Of a DNA stretch of 64,000 nucleotides, positions 33,510-45,752 are shown piece after piece. This stretch comes from Lunularia cruciata (Eukaryota > Streptophyta > Marchantiopsida > Lunulariales > Lunulariaceae). Numbering within the stretch: position 1 is the first letter of the stretch; the number at the start of each line of letters is the position of its first letter. The stretch spans positions 18,724,001 through 18,788,000 of the forward strand of contig OX419760.1 in the NCBI GenBank assembly GCA_948567375.1, in the 5' to 3' direction. The notes below the pieces were generated by a model. That model saw only the letters and a program-made list of their open reading frames with translations, did no database searches and was not told the DNA's origin. Both the position numbers and the translations under genes were made by a program.

Positions 33510-34821
33510 TGGCATTTGACATAAGAGAAGTTTGTATCTAAGTCTTAAGCTACCAGGACCACCAAGAATGGGATCAAACTGCCTCTCCTAGCCAAAGCTA
33601 CATGTGTGTAGATAACAGTGGCACAATCACTAAGACAACAAGTGAGGGTGGACCAGTTGGCTAGGGCACCAATCTAGGAGCAAGAGATCTAGGGGTCAAA
33701 CCCTATTGCGCACAATCTAACACAAAAGGTAGATTTTGCCAACCAATGACCAAGATCTACTCTAAACTAGCTAGCCTCACGCCAGCAAGCTGACTTGCTG
33801 GCCCTTCTAGGCCTTCATAGCCTCTAAACGCCAAATGAGGCCTTTCTTCTTGCCACTTCAAACCTCCTCCAAAATTGGCAAAACTTTTCCAAACTTGCAA
33901 AAGTACTCCAACCTAGCGAAAGTCTTGCAAATCTGGCCAAACATCAAAACTCCTCCAAATCTGGCCAAAATCTGACATAAACCCTAAAGTTGGTTTTCCA
34001 TCAAATCCCCCGTTAACTTTCCACTCGAGCCAAATTTACAACACCAAATCACAAATTCATGAGAATAGCTTCCCAACTCCACTTTTAATTTGACTTTCTA
34101 AGCCCAACTCGTAACAAATTATTCCTGCCTTCACTTCTTGAGCTCAAAATCACAACCATTGCTCAAAATTTGCTCCTTCTTTGCTCAAAAATTAGCCAGC
34201 GCTTCCGCACACCATTTGCCTTACTGCCAAATCTACATCAATTGAATGAGCTTTTGCACACTAGGAAAAAGCTAAACTTGAATCAAGCTGCTAACAATCA
34301 TTAAGCTTGGAGATACCACAAACACTCAAAGTTCCTACACCCGATTTCCCCCTTACTTCACTTCTTTGATGTAATCATATTGTTTACCACTCTCAACTCA
34401 ACTCAACTCAAATCAGTACTTGATCCGTCTCACTATAAATTGCCAACAACTGGGCATTGATTACAGTCAAGCCACACCCACTCAAGCATAGAGAATCTAG
34501 GTGATGCTCGCCGGCCTCTATCCACCATAGCCGGGAACTCAAAAGCTCAACATCAGAGAAGTGAGCTCTTTGGAGCTGCACTTTGAAAGTATACCCCCTA
34601 GGCTTGAGCTAGGTCTGAACCCTAATGGTCCCACTGATAGCACACTCAATGGTGCAAATGGTGCAAAGTGACGGTGGGCTCCACCGTGAAGTCAATACCC
34701 CAAACACAAAATCTGACCATCGGAAAGTAGTCTCTGAGAAACTGCTGGAATAACTCTAACTACTATCACTACAACTCCAATGTCTAGGCAATCTAGATGC
34801 GACACTACAAATGGTGTGACA
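33510..34821 (-). repeat. C2 5' LTR
   Basis: Minus strand: begins TGTCACACCATTTGTAG at 34821 and ends 'gtcaaatgcca' at 33510, about 1.31 kb, next to the PBS variant at 33507-33491. It aligns with C1 13549-14892 throughout, with many substitutions. A TATA-like 'atttatag' is near 34440-34430. The leader 33023-33490 contains no clear gene. Confidence 0.65.
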
Positions 34822-34858
34822 AGAGGAAGAAGAAGGCACAAGCTCCATTATCAATGGA

Positions 34859-37800
34859 TATGACAACCCAGCAAATATCACTTTTACGGTAATCGGGTAA
34901 GTAAAGTTCGTTCCCGCAGAGATACGAGTCAGAAATGTCCAAATACAAAGTAAAAAGTAACAATGTAGTTCTTCTTGAGTTCTTCTTTAGTCTCTTAGGT
35001 AGAAACCACACCCAAAAGAGAGTAACAAGCACTAACTTGTAGTCTTGTCACAAATTTCACACTCCTTAATCACAACTCCATCAATTCTTTCCAAACAATC
35101 TTGATTGTGATGATTCAGGCTCTCCCAAAAATGGCACTTCACTGCAAAATGACTTTGCCTCAGAATTGTGTTCCACCCCTCCACTGAAGGCACAACTTCC
35201 TCAATTCAAATTGCTTCACATCAACCTTGCACTGCACTCACAAATGCAGAATACTACCAACACTACAATTCCTCTCAGATCTACCAAGGCATTGCTTCGA
35301 TTGCACTTCACTCATGATCAAACACACAGAATGAAGATCAAGGCTATGGAATCCAACATCCAACAAACACTTTGACTTGAACTTCAAATTTCTTCACACA
35401 CTCATAAACACAAGTACAACATTGATACTTGAAATCAAGCTCAAGCGACGAGCACTACTTCACAGCACTTTGCTTTATCTATTCTCAGAAATTATGAGCA
35501 CTTAATAACATTTCTTTGCGAATGCCACTCTTAAGTAGTGAAGCAATCGACAGTTTTAACAACTTTACTGTTCTACAACAACTTTTCTAACCTGTAGATC
35601 TGAAATGACAATGTACCTCTTCATATCTGCCTCTTCAAATCTCATAACTGTTACTAGTCCAATCCGATGTCTACTTCTTCCTTGGCTTTCAAACTTGAAC
35701 CCAAAGAACTCTTACTTCCTAATACTCTATCCTCGGGTTTCATATCTTCTACCTCTTCTACCAATTCCAATAATTCTCTTTCCTGATCTGAAATTCCACT
35801 AGTGGGTAATCTATCTAAATTTTCATCTCTCGACCCACTCTTCTCCAATGTCTTCAATGGTAACTCAGAAGACATTTGTACTCTTATGTTATCTACTTTG
35901 GGTTTTGCTCTAACATCTTTCCGAAACTTTTCTATCTCTATTTTCACTAAGTCTAATCTAATTGAAATGTTATCCTCTACCTCTAAAATCTTTCTGTCTA
36001 CACAAGTTTTGAGACTAATTAACAACACATTCATATCTGTATCCTTTGCTTGTCTTTGCCTTGTCTCCTACACCAACTTCAACTTGTGTAGCCTCGTCTC
36101 TTCAATCCAAATGATGGCCTCTGTACTTAACATTGCATTCATTTGGAGGACTATCTCCTTCAATGGCTCCAATCTTGTCTTTCTTTCACGTTCCTGATCT
36201 GTGAGCCAATCCTCTTGGTACATCGCCAACTCCACCTTGAACTCAGCTTTCACCGACTCCTTCTCCTTCTCCTTCTGGACAACCTTCTCCTCCTGATTAC
36301 GAAGTAACTCTCGTAATTGGTCTTCTTCTCTATATCGTGCCGCCAACTCTTGTTGCCAAAGTTGCTTCTTCTCCTTGACACTCTCCATCACCCTATCGAG
36401 CTCTTGATCCTTTGCAGCTACTCTTGCCATAGCATGGATTACCTCTACTCTTGAATCAGCAAATTGTTGCTTCAAGATCTCATACTCAGCTACTTGTCTC
36501 TCCCTTGCTATGTCACTCTTCTTCACAAGTTCCTCTTGATAATTTACTTCTCTCTTCAGGTCTTCAATTACCAGACTTCTCACTATTGCCTCTGCTTGCA
36601 ATACTTCCTTTTCCTCCTCACCTCGGGTTATACTCTTCTTCAACTCCAAGTTCTCTTCTTCTAATCTGGACAACACCTGCAATACAGTCTTTACCTCCGG
36701 ACAAGTCGACTGCATCTCCTTCTTCTTGTACTCCAGCTTAACCAGTAGAGGACATACCACATCCCGTAGGTACTCGACTCCATCACTCGGGGTTACTTCT
36801 TCTTGCGTGGTCACTTCTCTTCGTACTTTGTGTTCATCCAACACTTGCCTTCTTCTCTGTAGTCTTTGTATCGGAATCGACGCCTTGCTTCCCAAGCTTT
36901 CAATTACTTCTTCTGTTGCTTTACTTGGCCCTGCTTCACATTTTGCCTTACGTCTCGAGCGAACTCCTCTCTGCACTATGATCTTCTTCTCTTCGGGCAC
37001 AATTACTTTGTCTTCCAACTTTGTATAATCTTTGGCTTCAATTTCTGCTTGCACTTCGTCTTCTTCATCTTCTTCAGCCACCGGAGCCAATGTCATTTCT
37101 CCCCCTTCATCGCTATCACTACTCGTATCTCCACTTTGCAGCATTAGCTCAGGCTCCTCCTCGTGTTCCGAGTCTTCAGTCTTCAATCTTCAGCTCGGCA
37201 TCTCCTTCCGAGTCTTCATCCTCCAACTCGATCACCACCATACCTCACCTCGGGTTGCCTCTTCGTGTCTTCCGAGGTTTCTTCATGTCTTCGGCTTTGC
37301 CTTGCCGACTCCTCTTCTTTGTATTCAAGGTACTCACTACGACCTCCACGTTCTTCCTTGTCTTTGTGTAGTAGTCGTCGGTGCTCCTGATTTGCAATAT
37401 GTATTGTTGCTCCTCAACATTGACCTCCTTTTGCAAATCAGGATGGAAGTGCGACACCATCCAAGTCCGCTCCGCCAAGTCTAGCAAATTTAGCCCAAGG
37501 TAGAAATGCACTACAAATGGCACAATGTAGTGTGGAGGCGACTTATCCCGCAAATTCCACACCATTTGCCTTGTTCTCCCGTGGAAACACCTCGCCCAAT
37601 TGATCGGTTCTCCTTCGAATAGCTTGTGAAAGAACACCGCTTGGTGTTTCATCACATAAGTGGTTCTCTCCGGCTTCAGGATGGCCATCAGTGCACTCAC
37701 GATTCCTCTCTTCATAGGGTCCTTGTAGCTCTCAACCTTGTACCCATTCTTTGTCTGCTTTGACGAGAAGGCATCTCTCACCTCCTGGGTTTCTTGAGCT

Positions 37801-38651
37801 ATCTCTCCCTTTCCCAAGAACGTGGCTTCCTGCTTCGAGCCTGCTTCCTTCTCGAGTACGAGTCTCCAATCTGACTCTGTCCAGCGAGCCGGATTTCCTC
37901 TCTTCCCTTCTTCCTCGGGTCCATCGAGACACTTGCTCTCGATGATTTTTGTCATGAAACCTGGAAAGCTCACATTCTAGTTCCATGCTAGAAAAATGAT
38001 CCAAAGTTGGCTCAAGACTTTGATCCTAGCGATTACATCTAACCTCCAAATTGCATGATTTCTCACTGCAAATTCAGAGTTCTTCTTTCCTCCTCCTATC
38101 TCTTCTGCCTTCTCACTATCTCTCGATTTCACTCTTGCGACTTCTCCTTTACGCACTACCACGATTCCAACTCTCTTTCCCTTCCCACGATCATCTGCAA
38201 GATGACTTCTCAACGGCAAAGGAAAATTACTTGACATTTTGTCATTGCGAGTTTGATTTTTATAGAGTTGCGCTTCTTTGTCTTTCTTCACTTTGAGTTT
38301 CTACCAAGAAATCACACCTCCTGCATGCAACTGTCACTGTCAATCAACCTTTGCGCGTATGGGCCACCGGTTTTTGAACGGTCTCTTCTTGAATTTCTTG
38401 CCCCGACAAAAAGTTGTTAGAGTGTCTTCACCTCGGGTTGAGCTCTCCTTGATACAAAAACATTTTACTTTGGGTTGTATGCTGATAGGGCATTTCCAAG
38501 TACTTTGCCTTATGACCCAAAGTCACTTTACTTCGGGTTTCATCCCGAAGACTCTTTTCTTCACCTTCTTCGGCCATACAGGCGCAATCCGACTTCTCTA
38601 TACAGTTCTTCTTCTTTATTTTGAAAAAAACAAAAAAATGTGGGCACCACA
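34859..38651 (-). mobile_element. B3: solo family B LTR, long form (3.79 kb)
   Basis: The termini are TGTGGTGCCCACATTTTTTT (from 38651) and a mutated end TTGTCATA (34859). The 5-bp flank ATGGA is on both sides (34854-34858, 38652-38656), and the flanking A4 protease sequence is continuous across it. It therefore is a solo LTR that retains the whole LORF. It is the best preserved minus-strand long-form LTR here, together with B7. Confidence 0.9.
35654..38237 (-). pseudogene. B3 LORF: multi-domain LTR-borne coding region
   Basis: ORF pieces 38237-37977 and 37973-37245 are in one frame, split by a TAG where B1 has Trp. They encode a basic N-terminus ('MSSNFPLPLRSHLADDRGKG') and a conserved globular region: 'ARWTESDWRLVLEKEAG', 'GYKVESYKDPMKRGIVSALM', 'NWARCFHGRTRQMVWNLRDK', 'FYLGLNLLDLAER'. 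A TGA after 'GNPR' is shared with B7; two codons later an ATG opens an acidic segment. ORF 37186-36068 (372 codons) holds the acidic region, a basic patch and the long coiled coil. 36034-35654 holds the C-terminal block 'LKTLEKSGSRDENLDRLPTS'. No catalytic motif is recognised. The globular part could be an uncharacterised plant transposon-associated domain; this is a guess. Confidence 0.65.
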
Positions 38652-40990
38652 ATGGAGGTGGTCGATGCCAAGCCAACACAATGGGAGGCTTGTGAATATG
38701 CCTCCAAGATTGATGTGAGAGTGAATGGTCACAACATCAAGGATACATTGGTTGATGGAGGATAAGCAGTGAATGCCATGTTAGAAAGGTTGATGAAGAA
38801 GTTGGGTATGATACCCTCAAGACTTTCAACATTTGTGGTGAGCATGGCAAACAAACAAAAAGTTCAACCAGTAGGAGGGGTGGATAAAATGGTAGTTTTA
38901 GTTATGACTCAAAATCTCATGACTTTCCAAGTCTTGAAGGATTCAAGCTATGACTTACTTCTTAGGAGGCCATGGTTGAGAGCAGCATGCACAATTGATT
39001 GATGGCACAAAGGGTTCTTGAGGATTAGGCCATCAAACCTAGAGTCATAGTTCCTATGACTAATACCACCAACACTTCACATTCAAATAGACCATCTTTT
39101 GGTTATTGGGAACCAGATTCTGAAGAAGGAGCCTCAAGTGTGGACACAAGCATGGAAGAGAAGACTTCCACAGAGGAGGATGAATCTGACTCTTATTTAG
39201 ATGTGTATCCCTTGTGTGCTATGGATTTTTCACCTCAGCCAGAGGTTTTAGAGGACCTAGATAAATCACCATTGACACTTGAGGAGATAGAGATGAGGTT
39301 ATCTACCCTCAAGTATGGCCCAAATGTTACCAAGAAGGAGAAGGTGAGATTTGAGGAGATTTTTTGCAAGTTCATCCATGTGTTTTCTTTTAGTTACAAG
39401 GATTTGAAGGAAGTTACCTTGGAGGATCACAGGATAGAGCTAGAGTCACATGCAAGACCCATCTTCCAAAAGCAACATTGCATTAGCCCACCAATATCTT
39501 TGCTTGTGAAGGAGGAGATTGATAAGCTCAAGGAGGCTGGATTTATCTTTGAGGTGTAGAATTCAGCATAGGTGTCTCCAATTGTCATTGTGAAGGAAAA
39601 AGAATGGCAAGCTTTGGGTATGTAGGGATTTACAAGAAACTCAACACTATTACCAAGAAGGACTACTACCCATTACCATTCATTGATGATGTCTTGGAGG
39701 AGGTTGCAGGTCATGAGAGGTATAGTTTTGGAGATGGTTATAGTGGATATAACCAAATCAAGATTGCACCAAAGCATCAACAACTCACCACATTCACCAC
39801 ACCTTGGAGAACTTATGCTTTCAAGGTCATGCCTTTTAGGCTTTGCAATGCTCCAGCCATATTCCAATGGTTCATGAATAAGGTACTTGAACCTTTCATT
39901 GGGAAATTTGTGAAAGACTTCATTGATGACTTTTGTGTCTATGGGAGCAAGGAGGAGCACTTGAGCACCTTATCAAGGTCTTGCAATGCTTGGATGAGGC
40001 AAATGCATCACTCAACACTAAGAAGTGCATTTTTGGATGTGAAGAAGGTCTACTTTTGGAGCACATCATCTCCGAGGATGGAATAGCAGTTGATCCTAAG
40101 AAGGTGAGGAAAATCTCAGACCTTCCATTCCCTTCAAGCTTGACAAATTTATGCCAATTCTTGGGCATGGTTGGATACTATAGGAGGTTCATCTTCTCAA
40201 TTTTTTTCTCAACAAGGCTTATGCATTGACCATCTACATGAAGAAGTGTGTAGATTACATGGTGATTTTGGAAGACGAGAAGGCTCTCAAAGCTTTTGAG
40301 GAGCTCAAGCAATCCCTTGTTGTAGCTCCAATTCTTGCTAAACCTTATTGGAGTAAGCCTTTCATCCTCTACAATGATGCTTCCAATGTTACTATGAAAT
40401 GCACTCTCAATCAATTAGACCAAGATGGGCATGATCATCCAATAGCTTATGCCATTAGGCAAATGGTTTCAGTAGAAAAGAACTACTTTGTCACAGAGAG
40501 AGAAGGGTTGGCAGTGATCTTTGGTCTCAAGAAGTTTAGACACTACTTGATTGGAGGGAAAGCGGCCATTGTCACGGATCACAAGGCCTTAAAGTACATT
40601 TTCAACAAGCCTAATGTTGAAGGGAGACTAACAAGGTGGATGGTACTCTTGTCTGAGTATGACCACACCATTGAGGATAGCCAAGGAAAGAAACATGCAA
40701 ATGTTGATTTGTTATCTAGGGCCTATGATCATGATGGAGATGAGCCTATGGATGATTCCTTCTCGGATGAGGAGCTCATGACAATCTCAATCACTCAAGA
40801 GGTTGCAATGGACTACAAGGAGATTGTGGATTTTGTGACAAGAGGTAACTATCTAGAAGGGATGCATGCTAGGGAGAGGAAGGCCCTTGCAGCAAGATCT
40901 AGACCTTACACAATGGTGGAGGATTTCTTTTTCACCAAGGAGCAGATGGTCTATTTTGAAGAGTAGTGGGTAAGGAAGAGTCTACTACCA
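38652..40990 (+). pseudogene. A4 protease, reverse transcriptase and RNase H (decayed)
   Basis: The protease box reads 'LVDGG' followed by a TAA. RT is spread over ORFs 39056-39559, 39604-40086 and 40226-40966, with the catalytic box 'FIDDFCVYGSKEE' near 39918-39956. RNase H has 'FILYNDASNVTMKC' (the usual Thr-Asp is Asn-Asp, catalytic Asp kept). A one-base deletion near 40923 shifts the frame before the end. In the original phase the next stop is the TGA at 40957-40959, the same codon as in A1 and A3. Confidence 0.82.
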
Positions 40991-41142
40991 TAGAGTGGAG
41001 AAGGGACAATTACACTTATGATCTAAAGGAGTTGGGAGAAAGAAACTTTGATAGGATTAACCATGATAAGTTAAAGATGTATCATAGAACATAGAGAGGC
41101 CTTCACTTTGAAGACAAAGTGAAAACTTAGTCCATGGGTAAA
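40991..41142 (+). pseudogene. A4 integrase remnant and polypurine tract
   Basis: The sequence jumps from the first integrase codons to the C-terminal GPY-type end ('NYTYDLKELGERNFDRINHD'), so about 1 kb of integrase is deleted. The polypurine tract 'ccatgggtaaa' ends at 41142, next to the LTR. Confidence 0.7.
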
Positions 41143-41829
41143 TGTCACACCCATTTGTGCATGTATGTAGTATTGTGATATTTAGTTTGGTACAACTAGT
41201 ATTTGAAAGATATTATTTATATAGAGATAAAGGACAGTTCTACATTTGCCATGATTAGCTAAAGTTAGTCATAGCTAAGATAAAGGGGACCTTACTTTAG
41301 AGGAAGTGGAAAAGATGAGCACCACTATTTTGGATTCTAGTGTGTTGACTTGGTATTATTCCTAGGTGTTTGGCTTTGAGGAAAGAGTTGAAAACTCTTG
41401 GGCCCGCAAGCCTTTTTGTTTTGGATTCTTCTATAGTCCAAGGATAGCCCATGTGGAGGAATCCTTGACTTAGTGGTTGGGTCAAGATCACATGCTTAGT
41501 GGAATATGCCCATGTGGATGGATACTCCTTTATACTTTTTGACGTTATTTGACTTTTAGCCTAGTAACTTGAGTTACTCCAATAATTAGTAACTTTGGTG
41601 CGTAACTATTTCACAAGTATATAAACTAGGGGTGAGGAGGTACCCATCATCCTTTCATTTGCAACTATCTCTCTCTCATTGAGTTCTCTAGTGAGTAATG
41701 TCTTGAGTCTTGGAGTGTTAGCCTTGGAGGAGTATGATGGAGTTTGGGTTCCTTGCCTTCTTAGTCCATGGTGCGCTACCATACTAGCCATCAGAGGTTT
41801 ATCCTGAGTGAGAGATAGGCCGGCTCACA
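41143..41829 (+). repeat. A4 3' LTR
   Basis: A 687-bp family A LTR from TGTCACACCCATTTGTGC to GCCGGCTCACA, in plus orientation. It differs from the A3 LTR at many positions, so it is older. A TATA-box-like 'agtatataaac' lies at 41617-41627. Confidence 0.85.
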
Positions 41830-42814
41830 ATTTGCTCTGGCTTAAACATTTCCATCATTGTGCTTACAATCCCTCTCCGCTTAGGATCTTTATAGCTTCT
41901 ACCTTATACCCATTCTTAGTGCAAGGTTGATTGAAAGAATTTCTCACCTCGGTAGTCTCTTCTGAGGCATCACACTTCTGATAGAAGGTGGTACCTCCTA
42001 TCTCTCTTGCTTCTCTCCCTAGGACTATTCTCCAATCCAACTCAATCCATCAAGGTGGATTTCCTCTCTTCTCTTTATGCTTTGGCCCATCCTTGCAATC
42101 ACTTGTTGCAATTTCTACCATGAAACTTGGAAAATTGAAGTTCCTATTCCATGCTAGGAACGTGATACAAAGTCTTGCTAAGACATCAATCCTTACCACT
42201 ACATCTAATCTACGCATTGCAAATCCTCTCATTGCACTCTGCTTACTCACTTTCATGGCCATTGCATGTTTCCTCACTCTCTTCTTGTGAAAGGTCATTC
42301 TCGAGAGCCTAACCCACTCATCTTCTTGCAGATTTGCAATTTGCATTACTTCAGGTCAACTATGAATAAGGACAGGGTAGCATCTGGACATTGCATTGCT
42401 TCCTTGCATAAATCTCAATTTTATTTTCCTTTGCTGATTGGTCATTCTTCAATTGCTTCTTTGCTCCAATCACCAATTTTGTGAGGTTGTTTCATGTCAC
42501 TATCAAGAACTTCTTGATCTCAAGGTCATCACTTTCTTCCTGCGTACTATCTTGAATGGCAAACCTCAAAGAAGTTTGTTATAGGTTCTTTGGATTAGGC
42601 TACACTACTTGATACAAAGTCCCCTTCTTTGTCTTTCTCTCTTGTCCATCTCGGGTCCTTTGGACTTGACCCAAGGTTGACTTTGGGTTTGGCCCAAACA
42701 CATGCTTCTTCACATTTTCCGTCTCGTTTAGTCCTCCTTTGGCTTTACTAATGTACTTCTTCTTCAAAACTTTATGAAAACCATCCAAAACCAAAAGATG
42801 TGGTGGGTACTACA
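41830..42814 (-). mobile_element. B5: fragment of a long-form B LTR
   Basis: The B LTR terminus is at 42814 (minus strand TGTAGTACCCACCACATC, a diverged form). The fragment runs through the 5' untranslated part into the LORF N-terminal region (ORF 42346-42050 with 'LDVVVRIDVLARLCITFLAW') and stops at 41830, where A4 inserted. The terminus at 42814 abuts the interior of B6, so B5 inserted into B6. Confidence 0.7.
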
Positions 42815-43890
42815 ACTTCATCAAGGGAAATCCAAAATGCCAAGAAGATATCTTGTTCCTCTTAATATTCATCCTAAAGGAATGCAAGTCACGGGGCCAA
42901 ACAAGAGTTTAATTTTCCAAAGACCTGAGGGAGTTAGAATTTAGGACAGGAGATAGTGTTCCAATGACCTAGAATTCATGAGAGCATGATGCCAAAGAAG
43001 GGTGGTAGGAAGGGATCCTCACTTGCAATGAGAAGTCTATCAATTCAGAGATTGGATGTAGTGGCAAGGATCAAAATCATGAGTAGACTTTAGATCATAT
43101 TTCTAGCTTGGAATTAGAAGGGCTGTTTTATAGGGTTCATGGCAGAAATAGCTACAAATAATTGTGAGGATGGTCCCAAAGTGGAGGGAAAGAGAGGCAA
43201 TCTAGCTCAATGGACAGAGTCAGATTGGAGATTAGTCTTGGGAAGGGAAGTTAGAGATGCGGCCGGAATCATCTTCTATCAGAAGGGTGAGTCTTTGGAA
43301 GAGATTGCAAAAGTAAGAAATTCCTTTAGTGCTCCTTGTACCAACCATGGTTACAAGGTGGATACCTATTGGGACTCAATAATGCAAAGAATCATCAAGG
43401 CTCTAACCAAGCAAACCATGTACATGACAAGAATCAGGCAATGTTCTTTTATCAAATGTTTGCAAGAGAAAAGGTGAATTGGGCACAGTGCTTTCACTAG
43501 CACACAAGACAAATGGTTGTAAATTGGAGGATAGATATGCCACCCCACTACTTCATGCTATTTATGGCACATTTTTATCTGGGTTTAAACTTGCTGACTT
43601 TGGTGGAGAAACAAAGAACAGTTTCTTATTTCTACCCAGATCTACATCAAGAGGTGGATGTAGATGAGCAATAGTATATCATGAAAATTTAAGGGAGCAA
43701 TGAACACTTTGCCATGACAGGACAGAAGAGGATAGTGGTAGTGACCATTCCAAAGGTGAAGAAGTGGAATAGACCTAAAGAAGTGTTGTCACCAATTCAG
43801 CCACAAAAGACACAAAGATTGAACCCAAGAGGCAAGGTAGCAATGATGGACTTGTCTTTGGGGGCAGAATTTGAAGTTGAGGTTGAGTCC

Positions 43891-44582
43891 TGTGAGCCGG
43901 CCTGTCTCTCACTCAGGATGAACCTCTGATGGCTATTATGTTAGCGCACCATGGACTAAGAAGGCAAGGAACCCCAACTCCATCATACTCCTCCAAGGCT
44001 AACACTCCAAGACTCAAGACATTGCTCACTAGAGAACTCAATGAGAGAGAGATAGTTGCAAATGAAAGGATGATGAGTACCTCCTCACTCCTTGTTTATA
44101 TACTTGTGAAATAGTTACGTACTAAAGTTACTAATTACCGTAGTAACTCAAGTTACTAGACTAAAAGTCAAGTAAAGTCAAAAAGTAGAAAGGAATATCC
44201 ATTCACATGGGCATATTCCCCTAAGCATGTGGTCTTATCTTGACCCAACCACTAAAGCAAGGATTCCTTCACATGGGCTATCCTTGGACTAAAGAAGAAT
44301 CCAAAACAAAAAGGCTTGCGGGCCCAAGAGTTCTCAACTCTTTCCCCAAAGCCAAACACCTAGGAATAATACCAAGTCAACACACTAAAATCCAAAATAG
44401 TGGTGCTCATCTTTTCTACTTCCTCTAAAGTAAGGTCCCATCTATCTTAGCTATGACTAACTTTAGCTAACCATGACTAATATAGAACCATCCTTTATCT
44501 CTATATAAATAATATCTCTTAAGTACTTGTAATACCAAGCTAAATATCACAATACCACACACATGCACAAATGGGTGTTACA
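43891..44582 (-). repeat. A3 3' LTR
   Basis: Minus strand TGTAACACCC...GCCGGCTCACA, 692 bp. Preceded on that strand by the purine tract 'GGGGGTAAA' (44591-44583). The outer flank is GTCC. Confidence 0.92.
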
Positions 44583-44630
44583 TTTACCCCCGGACTAAGT
44601 TTTCACTTTGTCCTCAAAGTGAAGGTCTCT

Positions 44631-45743
44631 CTACCTTCTATGGTACATCTTCAACTTATCATGGTTAATCCTATCAAAGTGTCTTCCTCCCAACTCCTTC
44701 AGATCATAAGTGTAATTTCCCCACACCTTCTCTACTATGAAAGGTCCAAAGTACTTAGGCAAAAACTTCTTTTGTACTCTCTTGAATCGAATGGAATCAA
44801 ACAACATTACCCAATCACCTTCTTTGAAAGGCTCCACCTTCTTCTTGCCTTGCCTCTTGTCATAGCTCTCCTTTTGTTTCCTTTGGGCTTGCTCCACTCG
44901 AACCATAGCAACTGCTCTTGCCTCTTCCAACTCCATGAGTTGATCCTTCCTTGACTTCTCTGCATCACTTCCTTGTGCTTTCTTCAATCTCCTATGAATG
45001 CTTTGGAAGGTAGGAAGATCAAAGTGAATAGGTAAGGTAGACTCAATACCATACACCAATTGGAATGGAGAATATCCAGTGGAAGTCTTCATGGTTGTCC
45101 TATACTCCCACAAAACTGCATGAATCCTCTTGTCCCAATGATGTTTAGCCCCCTCCATTTCTGCATCTTTGGCCAACATCATGCACAAGGTCTGATTGGT
45201 TCTCTCTGCCAAGCCATTGGAATTTGGCTTATAGGATGTAGTTACTCTATGTGTGATAGAGAAATGTCGTAGCATGGCTGTAGTAATGCTTCCTGTAAAC
45301 TCTCCTCCTCTATCAGAAACCAACTCCAAAGGGCATCCAAACCTAGTGATAATGCGTTCATAAAGAAATCTACCCACTTCATCTTCATTCTTGTCCCTCA
45401 ATGGTCTAGCCTCAACCCACTTGGTAAGGTAATCAGTAACTACCACAATGTACCGATTGTTCCTTGGGGTTCTATTGAGAGGTCCTACAAAATCAATTCC
45501 CCACTTCTCAAAGGGTCCTAGCAATGGAATTGATCTAAGTGGTGGAGTGGATGTAGACTTTCTAGCAAAAGCTTGACAAACATGACAAGTTTTGCAATAA
45601 TCAAGACAATCCTTGAAAATCCCTCTCCAATGGTAACCTGCATCTAGAATCTTGAAAGCAGTCACCTTTCCTGCAAAGTGTCCTCCACATACTAAACCTT
45701 CATGAAACTCCTTTATGAGTAGGATAGACTCTTCCTTACCCAC
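44631..45743 (-). CDS. A3 integrase
   Basis: Integrase inserts the cDNA into the chromosome. The 370-residue frame is complete: zinc-binding His14 and His22 with Cys50 and Cys53 (motif 'CKTCHVC'), and catalytic Asp84 ('WGIDFVGPL'), Asp144 ('LVSDRGGEF') and Glu180 ('GLAERTNQT') with 35 residues between the last two. The GPY/F module 'PKYFGPFIVEKVWGNYTYDL' is near the C-terminus. It has no chromodomain or PHD finger. The listed first codon is GTG and not a likely real start: the frame is in phase with the upstream pol ORF through a single TGA three codons before it, so integrase is probably made as part of the polyprotein. Confidence 0.92.
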   Translation of the reverse strand: MGKEESILLIKEFHEGLVCGGHFAGKVTAFKILDAGYHWRGIFKDCLDYCKTCHVCQAFARKSTSTPPLRSIPLLGPFEKWGIDFVGPLNRTPRNNRYIVVVTDYLTKWVEARPLRDKNEDEVGRFLYERIITRFGCPLELVSDRGGEFTGSITTAMLRHFSITHRVTTSYKPNSNGLAERTNQTLCMMLAKDAEMEGAKHHWDKRIHAVLWEYRTTMKTSTGYSPFQLVYGIESTLPIHFDLPTFQSIHRRLKKAQGSDAEKSRKDQLMELEEARAVAMVRVEQAQRKQKESYDKRQGKKKVEPFKEGDWVMLFDSIRFKRVQKKFLPKYFGPFIVEKVWGNYTYDLKELGGRHFDRINHDKLKMYHRR

Positions 45744-45749
45744 TGCTCT

Positions 45750-45752
45750 TCA
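45750..45752 (-). other. In-frame TGA between RNase H and integrase
   Basis: The codons read GGT CTA CTT TGA AGA GCA GTG. A1 and A4 have TGA at the same codon; A5 has CAA. All are one step from CGA, and the usual gypsy sequence here is Arg-rich. It is either a stop that is read through or a repeated loss of a methylated CpG. Confidence 0.8.

Larger units (their letters stand above)
6255..34821 (-). mobile_element. C2: family C Ty3/gypsy element with methyltransferase and PHD finger, split by later insertions
   Basis: C2 is in three pieces: 6255-7914 (integrase, PHD), 25631-28894 (RNase H, RT, methyltransferase, end of protease) and 30789-34821 (protease, gag, leader, 5' LTR). A1 splits the first two and leaves a GGTC duplication on both sides (7911-7914 and 25631-25634). 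B9 splits the last two with an ACAAG duplication. The order of domains on the minus strand matches C1 exactly. The 5' terminus (TGTCACACCATTT, read from 34821) abuts the interior of A4. The 3' LTR is not visible because B0 interrupts the element after the PHD finger. Confidence 0.85.
34822..41829 (+). mobile_element. A4: 3' part of a family A element in plus orientation
   Basis: Begins at 34822 in the segment just upstream of protease, where C2 inserted. B3 follows at 34859-38651. It then continues through protease, RT and RNase H, with nearly all of integrase deleted, to the 3' LTR (41143-41829). The 5' LTR and gag would lie beyond C2, outside the window. The LTR terminus at 41829 abuts the interior of B5, so A4 inserted into B5. 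Confidence 0.8.

Noticed and set aside
38428-38679. Minus-strand ORF at the start of the B3 LTR
   Set aside because: It overlaps the LTR terminus and the T-rich run and is not kept in B1 or B7 in the same frame.
44583-44630. An env-like gene or chromodomain after family A integrase
   Set aside because: Only 48 bases separate integrase from the LTR, and the integrase tail ends with a GPY-type module.
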